The notes under the pieces: generated by a model
The model's database searches: none
What the model was told of the DNA's origin: nothing
Seen by the model: the letters and a program-made list of their open reading frames with translations, nothing else
Part shown: positions 16,976 through 25,340 of the stretch, piece by piece
Layout: the number at the start of each line of letters is the position of its first letter
How positions within the stretch are numbered: the stretch's first letter is position 1
Source: Bacillota bacterium
Lineage (GTDB): Bacteria; Bacillota; Clostridia; Christensenellales; CAG-138
NCBI GenBank assembly: GCA_023399275.1
Contig: JAEWQH010000050.1
Span: 1 to 61,054, forward strand
Direction of reading: 5' to 3'
DNA: 61,054 nucleotides
Position numbers and translations under genes: made by a program

Positions 16976-18058
16976 ATGATAAAGCCAAGAAGGCTCCAAT
17001 CGGGGGACCGGATCGCGATCGTCAGCCTCTCCAGCGGCATGCTGGGAGAGCCATTCTGCAGCCACAATATCGAGATCGGTGTGCGGCGGCTGGAGTCGCT
17101 TGGGTTGACGCCCGTCTTCATGCCAAATGCGCGCAAGGGCATCGATTACCTGAAGCAGCACCCGCAAAAGCGGGCGGAGGATCTCAAGCAAGCGTTTCTC
17201 GACGACTCGCTCCAAGGCATCCTCTGCGCAATCGGCGGCGACGACACCTACCGCCTGCTCCCGTTTCTGCTGGAGGATGACGCGTTTCTTGGCGCAGTCC
17301 GGCGCGCTCCAAAGCTATTCAGCGGGTTTTCGGATACGACGGTCAACCACCTGATGTTCCGCCGGCTCGGACTTCAAACCTTCTATGGGCCGTCCTTCCT
17401 CTGTGATCTTGGCGAGATCGCCGACGAGATGCTTCCCTATACAAAGGCAGCGTTTCAAGGCTATTTTCACGATTACGCAGAGTGGACGATCCGCCCAAGC
17501 GAGCTATGGTATGAGGAGCGAACGGACTTTTCGCGGGCAGCCATGGGAACGGAGCGCGTCCGCCACCGGGAGACGCACGGTTATGAGCTGCTGCAGGGAA
17601 GCCCCGTCTTTGAGGGGGAGCTGCTAGGCGGTTGTCTGGAGAGCCTCAGCGATACCCTCACGTCGGAAAGATATCCCGACGAAGGCGCGATTTGCCGCAG
17701 ATACCGTATCTTTCCCAACCGGGCGGAGTGGCGGGGAAAAATCATGTTTCTGGAGACCAGCGAGGAAAAGCCCACGCCCGAACGCTTTGACCGGATGCTC
17801 TCCGCGCTCGCGCAAGCGGGGGCGTTTGACGCGATCAGCGGAGTTCTGTTTGGAAAGCCGCAAGACGAGCAGTACTACGAAGCGTATAAGCCGATTTTAT
17901 GCAAAGCGGTCAACGATGACCGGATTCCGATTTTGTATAACATAAACTTCGGCCACGCCACCCCGCGCGCCGCGCTGCCTTACGGAGCGTATGCCCGCGT
18001 CGACGCCGAGCAGCAGGCTATAACGTTTCCCCAGCGCCGGCCGGGTGCACGGCGGTAA
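16976..18058 (+). CDS. S66 family LD-carboxypeptidase, MccF-like
   Basis: 360-aa serine peptidase of family S66. Members cut L,D bonds in murein tetrapeptide (LdcA) or the amide bond of microcin C and related aminoacyl nucleotides (MccF). IGGDDTYRLLPFL and FSGFSDTTVNHLM (Ser nucleophile) are visible; the Glu and His partners are in ETSEEKPTPERF and NFGHATPRAALPYG. The GGDDTYRLLP form and absence of a signal peptide resemble MccF more than LdcA. ATG 16976 is preceded by GGAAAG. The neighbours are GNAT enzymes, another known microcin C detoxification class, which makes a self-protection role thinkable but unproved. Confidence 0.85.
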   Translation: MIKPRRLQSGDRIAIVSLSSGMLGEPFCSHNIEIGVRRLESLGLTPVFMPNARKGIDYLKQHPQKRAEDLKQAFLDDSLQGILCAIGGDDTYRLLPFLLEDDAFLGAVRRAPKLFSGFSDTTVNHLMFRRLGLQTFYGPSFLCDLGEIADEMLPYTKAAFQGYFHDYAEWTIRPSELWYEERTDFSRAAMGTERVRHRETHGYELLQGSPVFEGELLGGCLESLSDTLTSERYPDEGAICRRYRIFPNRAEWRGKIMFLETSEEKPTPERFDRMLSALAQAGAFDAISGVLFGKPQDEQYYEAYKPILCKAVNDDRIPILYNINFGHATPRAALPYGAYARVDAEQQAITFPQRRPGARR

Positions 18059-18089
18059 GCCAAAGACCGATCCAAGGCAGGTGATCCCT

Positions 18090-18629
18090 ATGAACATGGC
18101 ACTGCGTCCGATGCAGGCGCATGAATTCCCGCAAGTATACCGGCTGATGGAGCAGGCATTTCCCGCGCCGGAGTACAGGTGCTTCTCCGACGCCGAGCGG
18201 CTGCTCACACACCCGGCATATGAAATACTGGTACTCGACGCTCAGGACGGGATCCTTGGCTTTATCGCGCACTGGAAGCTGGATGGATTTTGTTTTATAG
18301 AGCACTTTGCCGTCGGCCCTCTAAGCCGCGGCAAAGGCCACGGCGGCGCCATTTTGCGGCAATACCTGCGCCAGTGCCCCGGCCCCGTCATATTGGAAGT
18401 CGAAGCCCCCACAACTTCGATCGCAAAGCGGCGGATCGCCTTCTACCAGCGCACGGGGTTTACGCTGAGCTCGGTCGGCTACGACCAGCCGCCCCTGCAG
18501 GCGGGGAACGAGCACATTCCGCTGCTGCTGATGCACCACCCCTCCGCCGTGTCCGCTGAACTGCTGCAGCGGGCGCAGAGGGAGATCTTCCGCTGCGTGT
18601 ATGGCGCGCTCGGCGCACCCCGGCGATAA
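18090..18629 (+). CDS. GNAT family N-acetyltransferase
   Basis: 179 aa. Motif A: FIEHFAVGPLSRGKGHGGAI with GKGxGG acetyl-CoA loop; motif B RRIAFYQRTGFTL. N-terminus MALRPMQAHEFPQVYRLMEQAF is typical of small GNATs. ATG 18090 lies five bases after AGGTGA and 31 bases after the S66 gene, so both are probably on one mRNA. Substrate unknown. Confidence 0.82.
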   Translation: MNMALRPMQAHEFPQVYRLMEQAFPAPEYRCFSDAERLLTHPAYEILVLDAQDGILGFIAHWKLDGFCFIEHFAVGPLSRGKGHGGAILRQYLRQCPGPVILEVEAPTTSIAKRRIAFYQRTGFTLSSVGYDQPPLQAGNEHIPLLLMHHPSAVSAELLQRAQREIFRCVYGALGAPRR

Positions 18630-18776
18630 ACGGGCCAGCGATACAGCATCCGCGGGAGCGTGCGGCGCTCTTTTGCTCGGATTCTCCCCGGCCGCGCGGC
18701 TGCAAGCGCAGCAGGTTGCGGCCTGCGGCACACAGCCGCCCTTTGCGCGCTACCCGGCCGGAGCAACAATCCATCG

Positions 18777-18806
18777 TTTACAAACACAGCGATTTCGCGT
18801 TACAAT
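18777..18806 (+). promoter_or_regulatory. Probable promoter of the membrane diguanylate cyclase gene
   Basis: TTTACA, 18-bp spacer, TACAAT; predicted start about 80 bases before the ATG. The remainder of 18630-18892 shows nothing else. Confidence 0.5.
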
Positions 18807-18892
18807 GAGAGCAAGACTTCCGCGCGTACGCGTTCTTTTGGGCGGAAAAAGCCTCTGCGCCCTACATCCCGAGAAATTGCAAGGTATTGTAA

Positions 18893-20083
18893 ATGGAAGA
18901 GTTGCCTTCTCGTGCGCAGCGCATCGATTTGATTCGAAACGAACTCAACCACATCGTCGACGAATGGCTGCATCTGCATTTTCGACTGGCGACGTTTCTG
19001 GTATCCATCGCCTTTCTGGTTGAAGTCTGCCTGGCATTTTTTATTGCAAATTCGGTCATCCTCTCCACTACGATCTTGCGATACATCTTCAAGTTCATCG
19101 TTGTGCCGAGCGGGCTCTCGCTCCTGTGCCTGATCAGCGCGCTGTTTTCCATCCGCTCCAAACGCATCAGCCAGCAGATGAAGATCTACACCATGTCGTT
19201 GCTGTTTGTGTTGATCTGCTTTGTCTACTACACGGCGCACAGCGCGTTTGTTGCCATCTATGCGCTCTACGTGTTCGCCATATTCCTCACAACAACCTAC
19301 GCCGACTACAAGCTTACGACGCTCACCACACTGTGTTCGCTCGCAAGCATAATCGTTTCGGAGCTGTTTTTCTATTGGGATCTCGACAAGGTCAGCGTGT
19401 TTGAAGATGCGCACCGGCTCTTTGACTTTCTCATCGCGCTGTCGGTCATCATCGGCTGCGACCTGCTCGCACGCGTCACGATCCGATATGAGCAAAGAAA
19501 GAACGAGGCGACGCTACGACGCGAGATCGAGCGCGAGCTGCTCAAGGAATCGGTTCTGTACGACGAACTGACGGGCGCGCATAACCGAAAAGCGCTGCAC
19601 GACGAGCTGCGCCGACTCGAGCTTGCCGCCCCTACCCGTCCGCTGGTGTTCTGCATCGCGGATATCGATCACTTCAAGTCGGTCAACGACCTGTATGGGC
19701 ACCACGTGGGAGACCTGTGCCTGATCGAGTTCGCCGGCATCCTCTGCGAATATTTCGGCGAGAGCTCCGTCTTCCGCTACGGCGGAGACGAATTCTGCCT
19801 CATTTTAAAAAACACGCTGCTGCCCGAGGCAGAGCAGCTCTGCGAGCGCGCGCAAGCGAGGCTGAGGCGCGTCGAGTTCGAGGGCATGTCGGATCTGCGG
19901 CCAACCGCCTCCTTCGGCCTGACGGAGTACTGTGCGCAGGACGGCGTTTCTCGCCTGTTCAATCAGGCGGACGAGGCGCTCTATGAAGCGAAGCAAACCC
20001 GCAACAGCATCCATATCTACCGGCGAACAGAAACGCCGCAGGGGAGTTTTCGCGTCTCTGCCCACGAAGCGGTGCAGCCATAA
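18893..20083 (+). CDS. Membrane-bound diguanylate cyclase (GGDEF)
   Basis: 396 aa. The N-terminal 205 residues hold five or six hydrophobic segments with no recognised sensor domain. The C-terminal GGDEF domain (225-385) makes cyclic di-GMP from two GTP: DELTGAHNRKAL, DIDHFKSVNDLYGHHVGD and the signature YGGDEF are intact. The five-residue-upstream RxxD inhibitory site is absent (FGESSVFRYGGDEF), so product feedback there is unlikely. The ribosome site is weak (AAGG). It stands alone between its promoter and a DUF1697 gene. Confidence 0.9.
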   Translation: MEELPSRAQRIDLIRNELNHIVDEWLHLHFRLATFLVSIAFLVEVCLAFFIANSVILSTTILRYIFKFIVVPSGLSLLCLISALFSIRSKRISQQMKIYTMSLLFVLICFVYYTAHSAFVAIYALYVFAIFLTTTYADYKLTTLTTLCSLASIIVSELFFYWDLDKVSVFEDAHRLFDFLIALSVIIGCDLLARVTIRYEQRKNEATLRREIERELLKESVLYDELTGAHNRKALHDELRRLELAAPTRPLVFCIADIDHFKSVNDLYGHHVGDLCLIEFAGILCEYFGESSVFRYGGDEFCLILKNTLLPEAEQLCERAQARLRRVEFEGMSDLRPTASFGLTEYCAQDGVSRLFNQADEALYEAKQTRNSIHIYRRTETPQGSFRVSAHEAVQP

Positions 20084-20160
20084 CGCGTCTTTGGAAAACG
20101 GCCGCTGCGCGCCGGCAAAACGGCACAACGGTATACGGCTAACGGAAACGGAGGATACGT

Positions 20161-20793
20161 ATGGCAACCCGCTATCTCGCGCTGCTGCGCGGCATCAACG
20201 TCGGGACCCATGGACGGATCCACATGGACGCGCTCAGGCATATGATAGAGGATGCCGGCTTCACACGCGTTGAGACCTATATTCAGAGCGGAAATGTGCT
20301 GTTTGATTCCGATCTGTCGGAGCAGTCCGCAAGGCAAGCCCTGGAGCGGGCGCTGCGGGAACAGACGGGCATCGAAACAACCGCGGTTTTGCGCATGTCG
20401 GCCGAGCTGAATCGACTGGTCGACGGCTGTCCGTTTTCGGCAGAACAGATCGCGGCGGCCGAAGCTGCGGGCGAAGGAGAGCGGCTGTTTGTCTGCCTGC
20501 TGACGCGTCCGCCCTCGGCGGAAGCGCTGGCTGCGCTGCCCGAAGCGGATGCAGAAGGTGACCAGTTCGCCATCTCCGGCCGGGAGATCTATCTGCTGTT
20601 GCGCCAAAGCATACGAAACTCACAGCTCGCGGGGCGCCTGCAAAGGGCTTTTCCCGACGCGACGGTGCGCGGCTGGACCACAATGATAAAGCTGCGCACG
20701 CTCCTGTCCCCGCAGGACGCGCTCTCGTACCAAACGCCGCAGCCAAACAGCGGGGTTATCCCGCGCAAGCAAGCCGAAGGGAGGCACTCTTGA
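20161..20793 (+). CDS. DUF1697 domain protein
   Basis: 210 aa. The N-terminal block LLRGINVGTHGRIHMDALR followed by VETYIQSGNVLFDS is the DUF1697 signature; the C-terminal WTTMIKLRTLL also fits. Function is unknown for the family; no catalytic residues are established. GGAGG lies seven bases before the ATG. The stop overlaps the TTG start of the next gene, so translation is coupled. Confidence 0.85.
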   Translation: MATRYLALLRGINVGTHGRIHMDALRHMIEDAGFTRVETYIQSGNVLFDSDLSEQSARQALERALREQTGIETTAVLRMSAELNRLVDGCPFSAEQIAAAEAAGEGERLFVCLLTRPPSAEALAALPEADAEGDQFAISGREIYLLLRQSIRNSQLAGRLQRAFPDATVRGWTTMIKLRTLLSPQDALSYQTPQPNSGVIPRKQAEGRHS

Positions 20794-21467
20794 AAAAACA
20801 AGCCAATCTCTACATCATTCGCGTCATACTCCAGCGCATTGCAGGGCTCGTGCTCTTTTTGCTTGGTTCAGGCGGACGGATGGACGTGCGCTCCATGGTA
20901 TATTTTGCAATGTATTTCGTGTTTGCGATCGTATCCATGGCGTTGATTCGCAGCGTCAGCCCAGGCGCGCTTGCCGCGCGCGGGCGGATTGCCGCCAGCA
21001 CGCCCTTGTGGGATAAGATCGTGCTCGGGGTCTACTGGCTGGCCGCCTATCTGGCGATCTACTATGTCGCCGGGCTGGAGTCGGCGGGTACGCCGCCCGC
21101 GCTGGGGTGGATTTTCGGCGTCGGCGTCGCGCTGCAGGTGTCGGCCTTTTTGCTCTCCCTCTGGGCTGCGCGGATAAATCCATTTCTAGAGTCGGTCTCT
21201 CGCCTGCAGCCCGAGCGCGGACAATCCGTCTGCCGCAGCGGGCCGTACGCCCGCATCCGGCACCCGCTTTACGCCGCAGTGCTGCTTTGGTGCGCGGGGA
21301 TCTCCATGGTGTTTGAAACGGCGTATACCGCAATCCTTGCGGGGTTCATCGCCGGTATCATATTGCTTCGCACCGCGCTGGAAGACCGGATGCTGCTCAA
21401 AGGGCTCAATGGCTACCCTGCGTACGCTGAGGATGTTCGCTTCCGCCTGATTCCGTTTATCTGGTAA
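20790..21467 (+). CDS. Isoprenylcysteine carboxyl methyltransferase-like membrane protein
   Basis: 225 aa, about five membrane segments. The C-terminal half carries the ICMT/PEMT pattern: GPYARIRHPLYAAVLL (R-HP motif binding S-adenosylmethionine) near residue 150 and ALEDRMLLKGLNGYPAYAED near 195. Bacterial members methylate small or lipid substrates; the target is not known. The start is TTG at 20790, with GGGAGG upstream and TTGA overlap with the DUF1697 stop. Followed by the palindrome island. Confidence 0.82.
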   Translation: MKKQANLYIIRVILQRIAGLVLFLLGSGGRMDVRSMVYFAMYFVFAIVSMALIRSVSPGALAARGRIAASTPLWDKIVLGVYWLAAYLAIYYVAGLESAGTPPALGWIFGVGVALQVSAFLLSLWAARINPFLESVSRLQPERGQSVCRSGPYARIRHPLYAAVLLWCAGISMVFETAYTAILAGFIAGIILLRTALEDRMLLKGLNGYPAYAEDVRFRLIPFIW

Positions 21468-21483
21468 AACACAGATAGATAAA

Positions 21484-21729
21484 ACAGCGGCCGATTTGCG
21501 TCGGCCGCTCAGCGTGTCAAAAAAAACCTGGGATTGTTAAGGGTCGTAACCCTTAACCCATAAAATCCGGCTGTGCCGGCTGTGCCGGCGCAACGGATCG
21601 CCCCGTAAGGGGCGAATTCTCTGCGCATTTTGCCGCCCGATGCCCAAAGGGCAGCAGGCAAAGTGCGATGCCCCCGTCAAAAAACTCGTTTTTTGACGGG
21701 CTGAGCGGCCGATTTGCGTCGGCCGCTGT
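21484..21729. repeat. Palindromic element with imperfect terminal inverted repeats
   Basis: 246 bases between convergent genes. The left end 21484-21524 and right end 21689-21729 are 41-bp inverted repeats with about 33 matches: both contain the 24-base hairpin AGCGGCCGA-TTTGCG-TCGGCCGCT and a flanking GTCAAAAAA. The hairpin loop is in direct, not inverted, orientation. Inside are more perfect dyads: GTTAAGGGT/ACCCTTAAC (21536-21557), CGCCCC/GGGGCG (21599-21614), TGCCC/GGGCA (near 21642) and CCCGTCAAAAAA/TTTTTTGACGGG (21673-21700), plus CCGGC three times at 9-base steps (21567-21589). Some hairpins probably terminate both flanking genes. No target-site duplication is obvious. Confidence 0.7.
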
Positions 21730-21742
21730 CTTCACTGAAAAA

Positions 21743-22762
21743 CTATCCTTTTTTCTTGTTGCCGCTCTTCTTTGCCGTGCTCTTTTTGGAAGTGCTCGAC
21801 TTGGAAGTGCTCGACTTGGAAGCAGTCGATTTGGAGGCAGTCTTAGAGGTTGTGCTCTTCTTTGCTGTAGAAGACTTCGGCGTGCTCTTTTGCGAGTCGT
21901 CGCCGAAGATGCTGCCGAGCAGTGCCCCGCCGATGCTTGACGCGCTGCTTGCGGAACTGCCGCCGCCCAGCAGAGAGCCGAGCAGGTTGCCCCCGAGCGA
22001 GGAGCCGGAGCTGCTTGAACCGCCGCCGAGCAGGGACCCAAGCAGGCCGTCGTCGTCATCGTCATCGTCGTCGTCAGAATCGGAGAGCAGCGAACCGAGC
22101 AGTGAGCCAACGCCGCTGCTGCCGGAGGACGCGCTGTCGTTATCCCCGCCCAGCAGGCTCCCCAACAGCGCCCCGCCAAGCGAGGAACCGGAGCTGCCGG
22201 AACTGCTTGAACTGCCGCCGAGCAGGCCGCCCAGCAGCGAGCCCGCGGAGCTGCTCGTGCCGCTGCCGAGCAGGCTGCCGATGAGCGAGCCGGAGCTGGA
22301 GCCCGAGCCGCCAAGCAAGGATCCGAGCAGGGTTGAAACACCGCCGGAGCTGCTCTGATTCTGCTGGCCAAGCAGAGAGAGGAGCAGCGGCGCGAGCTGA
22401 AGCAGGATGGATGTCGTCTGGCTCTTTTCGACCCCCGCCTTTTTCGAAAGCGCAGAGACCGTCTTCTTGGTGTCGTCCCCAAATAGATGCTGCAGAATCT
22501 TCGCACTGTCGGCGGTATCTACGCTCGAAAGGAACGATTTTACATCCGAAGCGTCACTGGAGGCATGGTCGGAAAGCGCCTTCGTCAGCGCTTTTTCTCC
22601 TTTTTGTGTGCCTGCGTTGCTCTGCATGCCCTCCAGCATCAGCGGCAGCGCCGCGCCGATGACGGACTCCACCTGGGATTTCTTTGCGCCGCTGTTCTTG
22701 CTCAGCGCGCTGACGGTGTCTTTCCCCAGTACGGTTTCAAGCAGGGTATCTGTGTAACTCAT
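21743..22762 (-). CDS. DUF937 protein with Ser/Gly-rich GSLLG repeats and Lys/Ser tail
   Basis: 339 aa in three zones. Residues 1-130 are a DUF937 domain (LETVLGKDTVSALSKNSG, then a second similar helix set with VSALSKKAGVEKSQTTSIL). Residues 135-285 are low complexity: about ten G(S/A)LLG or GSLIG units separated by Ser/Gly runs, with one block of nine Asp coded by a GTC/ATC triplet repeat (near 22045-22075). The last 45 residues alternate Ser/Thr with Lys and Ala, like histone H1-type tails, so it may bind DNA or anionic polymer. No signal peptide. GGGAG lies nine bases before the ATG. Function unknown. Confidence 0.8.
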   Translation of the reverse strand: MSYTDTLLETVLGKDTVSALSKNSGAKKSQVESVIGAALPLMLEGMQSNAGTQKGEKALTKALSDHASSDASDVKSFLSSVDTADSAKILQHLFGDDTKKTVSALSKKAGVEKSQTTSILLQLAPLLLSLLGQQNQSSSGGVSTLLGSLLGGSGSSSGSLIGSLLGSGTSSSAGSLLGGLLGGSSSSSGSSGSSLGGALLGSLLGGDNDSASSGSSGVGSLLGSLLSDSDDDDDDDDDGLLGSLLGGGSSSSGSSLGGNLLGSLLGGGSSASSASSIGGALLGSIFGDDSQKSTPKSSTAKKSTTSKTASKSTASKSSTSKSSTSKKSTAKKSGNKKKG

Positions 22763-22953
22763 ACGGTTCTCCCTTCCCTTTGTTTGCGATCGTTTAATTG
22801 CGTTGAGTATAATCCCATTTTATCACATTTACCGTGACATTGTTTCATAAGCACCCTAAAATGCGCCAAAACGCAGACGCTCCCGTCGGCGCTTTGCCCA
22901 AGGCTGCCTCGCGTTGTTTGGATCGTCCTTTGCCCGGCTGCGGCTGGCGGCTG

Positions 22954-23781
22954 TTACAGATTCCCCAGATAGACATAGGCGAGATGCTCCCTCGCAGCCT
23001 GCGCCAGCAAGTGCATCGTCTCCGCCGGCGTAGCGTGTGCGGAGCGCATGCGGTGCTGCGGAAAAAAGCGGCTCAGATGCAGCGGGATCTCAGGCGATAT
23101 CGAGGCGATCCACGCCGCCTCGGCGCGCATCTCGTCCACCCCGTCGTTGCATCCCGGCACGATCAGCGTCGTCAGTTCAAGGTGTATCCGCCCGTGCGCC
23201 AGCAGAATCGCCCGCTTTACCGCCTCAAAATCGCCCCCAATCGCGCGATATCCTTCCGCCGAAAACGCCTTGAGGTCGATATTTGCCGCATCTATTAAGG
23301 GCAGCAGGCGTTCCCACGGCTCCGGCTCGACCATGCCGTTGGTCACGAGTACGACCTTCAGCCCGCGCGGCACGGCAAGCGTTGCACAGTCCAGCACATA
23401 CTCGTAGCCGACCAGCGGCTCGTTGTAGGTAAACGCAAGGCCGATGTTGCCCTGCGGCCGATATGCCTCCGCAAGCGTCACAAGCGTCTGCGGCGGGATC
23501 TCCTCCCAGCCGACGCTGTCCGCGTCCCCCCGCGCGATCTCGCAGTTCTGGCAGAATGCGCAGTCCATATTGCAGCCGTAGCTGCCGACCGATAGGATAC
23601 GCGCTCCCGGATAAAAGCGCCGCAGCGGCTTCTTCTCGATCGGGTCGAGCGCGAGGCTCGTCACCCTTGCGTAGCTCTCGCATAGAACCTTGCCACCGTG
23701 GTTGCTCCGCGCGCGACAAAACCCGAGCCGACCCTCGGGAATCACACACCGACGCGGGCAGATCCCACAGACCGCGCTCAC
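22954..23781 (-). CDS. amrS: AmmeMemoRadiSam system radical SAM enzyme
   Basis: 275-aa radical S-adenosylmethionine enzyme. The cluster motif CxxxCxxC is in YGCNMDCAFCQN near residue 70. An N-terminal four-cysteine block (CGICPRRC ... GFCRAR) is also present, as in the family. AYRPQGNIGLAFTYNEPLVG and VTNGMVEPEPW are typical of this group. The start is GTG at 23781, overlapping the stop of the fused B-A gene (GTGA), so the three conserved parts of the system are encoded in one operon. The reaction is unknown in general. Confidence 0.92.
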   Translation of the reverse strand: MSAVCGICPRRCVIPEGRLGFCRARSNHGGKVLCESYARVTSLALDPIEKKPLRRFYPGARILSVGSYGCNMDCAFCQNCEIARGDADSVGWEEIPPQTLVTLAEAYRPQGNIGLAFTYNEPLVGYEYVLDCATLAVPRGLKVVLVTNGMVEPEPWERLLPLIDAANIDLKAFSAEGYRAIGGDFEAVKRAILLAHGRIHLELTTLIVPGCNDGVDEMRAEAAWIASISPEIPLHLSRFFPQHRMRSAHATPAETMHLLAQAAREHLAYVYLGNL

Positions 23782-25163
23782 GTATGACGCACCACCTCAA
23801 AGCGCTCCAACCGGCAGCGCTCGTTCTCCGGTATTTTCGCCTTGCGCTTGGCAATTCGCACCTGTTCCTCCGCGGTATCCACCCCCTCAAGATTGGGCAG
23901 CAGCAGTCCCTTGCGGTAACCGGAAACCACGATCACGCCGTAGCGCTTTGCATCCAGCTGTGCGAGCGAGTCGATCCGCTCCGCAGGGCCAAGCACATCC
24001 ACGCTGTAGGTGATGCGCTCGAGTTCATCCGCGCGGACGGGCGCAAAACGGGGATCCTCGCTGCAGGCTGCGACCGCGTTTTTCACGATCTCCTCCGCAA
24101 CGCTGCCTGTCGCAGCCGAGATCGTGCCGATGCACCCGCGCAGCTTGCCGGAGGCCTTGAGCGAAACGAATACGCCCGCGCGCGCACGTCTCATCTCATC
24201 CGGCAGGTCACCCGGCAGCGGCGGTATCTCCCCGGCGCGCACAAAGCCCTCCACCGTCCGCCGCGCAAGGCGGACAAACGCATCCTCCCCCGCGCGGATG
24301 TTGAGCAGGCGTTCCTCTTCGGCGCGCTGAAAGGCGACGTCAAACGCACGGCTCTCGTCCTCGCCCGCGGGCGTAAACGCCGCAACCGCGTAGCCAACGC
24401 CAAACGGGCCTTCATAGCTGAGCAGCTCGCTGCCGACCGCCGTCTGATCCAGCGCCCCCGCCAGCACCCAAAACGTGCCGAGCCCGCACTCCGCCGCTTC
24501 CTCGCACAGCACGGTATCGAGCGTCATCAGTTTCAAAAAATCGCCGCCCGCCATCGCCACTGTCGCCAGCCGGTCAAATACCGGCCCGCTGGCATGGTAG
24601 CCGTACAGCCCCGTCTCCAGCAGTTTGTGCGAAAGATCGCCGCTTGCGATGACGACGGTATCCCGCCCCAATTCCTCCGCCGTTTTTCGGATGCACTTGC
24701 CGAGGCGGTAATGCGCCGCGGCGTCAAGCGCGGATAAACCGACGCGCACCACTTCACAAGGCAGCTCATCCTCCGCAAAAAACAGCAGGGGTATCAGCGT
24801 GCCGTGGTCGAGCGCTTTGTTCCGCTCGCCCTTTGTACCCGCAGGAAGCCCTGCGCGCTTTGCATTTGTTTCCAGCGCACGCACAAACGCCTCGTCGTAA
24901 ACCGCGGTGACCTGCATCTGCTCCGCACCGAAGCGCCGCATATCCCCCCGCGCCTTCTTGCCCGGAGATATGTGAAAATAGTCCGCATAGCTCGTCGCAT
25001 GCGAAGATATGATCACCAGCGTATCGGGTTTGTGCAGGCGTACGCGCCGCGCGATCTCGCGATAGGCCTCCGTGGTCTGGCGGATCAAACGCTCCTGTCC
25101 CAGACCGATCTGCGGCAGAATAACCGGCGGATGCGGCACGATCGCAGCCATCTGGATGGACAT
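23778..25163 (-). CDS. AmmeMemoRadiSam proteins B and A fused (Memo-like + AMMECR1)
   Basis: 461 aa. Residues 1-270 are the Memo/LigB-like domain (protein B), starting MSIQMAAIVPHPPVILPQIG and containing VIISSHATSYADYF and VVIASGDLSHKLLE. Residues 290-461 are the AMMECR1 domain (protein A), with the signature LRGCIGTI and SGYRKGLLLPNLEGVDTAEEQ. B-A fusions with a neighbouring radical SAM gene define the AmmeMemoRadiSam system, whose biochemical role is unsettled. ATG 25163 has AGAGGAAGAG upstream; the frame runs 45 codons further but has no site there. Transcribed from a near-consensus promoter. Confidence 0.92.
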   Translation of the reverse strand: MSIQMAAIVPHPPVILPQIGLGQERLIRQTTEAYREIARRVRLHKPDTLVIISSHATSYADYFHISPGKKARGDMRRFGAEQMQVTAVYDEAFVRALETNAKRAGLPAGTKGERNKALDHGTLIPLLFFAEDELPCEVVRVGLSALDAAAHYRLGKCIRKTAEELGRDTVVIASGDLSHKLLETGLYGYHASGPVFDRLATVAMAGGDFLKLMTLDTVLCEEAAECGLGTFWVLAGALDQTAVGSELLSYEGPFGVGYAVAAFTPAGEDESRAFDVAFQRAEEERLLNIRAGEDAFVRLARRTVEGFVRAGEIPPLPGDLPDEMRRARAGVFVSLKASGKLRGCIGTISAATGSVAEEIVKNAVAACSEDPRFAPVRADELERITYSVDVLGPAERIDSLAQLDAKRYGVIVVSGYRKGLLLPNLEGVDTAEEQVRIAKRKAKIPENERCRLERFEVVRHT

Positions 25164-25218
25164 ATCTCTTCCTCTTTTTACACGAAACTCTCGTTTTGAA
25201 CGGTCATATTCCGCGCTT

Positions 25219-25247
25219 ATTTTAACACTTGGCACAAGACGTGTCAA
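25219..25247 (-). promoter_or_regulatory. Promoter of the AmmeMemoRadiSam operon
   Basis: Minus strand TTGACA, 17-bp spacer, TAAAAT; predicted start about 50 bases before the ATG. Confidence 0.82.
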
Positions 25248-25280
25248 AGAGAGCGCGCGCCTCGCCGGCAATCGCCGTCT

Positions 25281-25310
25281 TTGTCTTTTGCCTGTCAATT
25301 ATGCTAGAAT
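25281..25310 (+). promoter_or_regulatory. Possible promoter of the M15 peptidase gene
   Basis: TTGTCT, 18-bp spacer, TAGAAT on the plus strand, about 30 bases before the start codon. Divergent from the AmmeMemoRadiSam promoter. Confidence 0.45.
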
Positions 25311-25340
25311 AAAGCAAATACCTGTAAGGAGCGGATGCGT

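Noticed and set aside
21900..22330. Regular repeats resembling a CRISPR or VNTR array
   Set aside because: Unit length varies and all lie in frame as Gly/Ser/Leu codons of the DUF937 protein.
23463..24737. Plus-strand open frame opposite the AmmeMemoRadiSam genes
   Set aside because: Antisense shadow with no ribosome site or motif.
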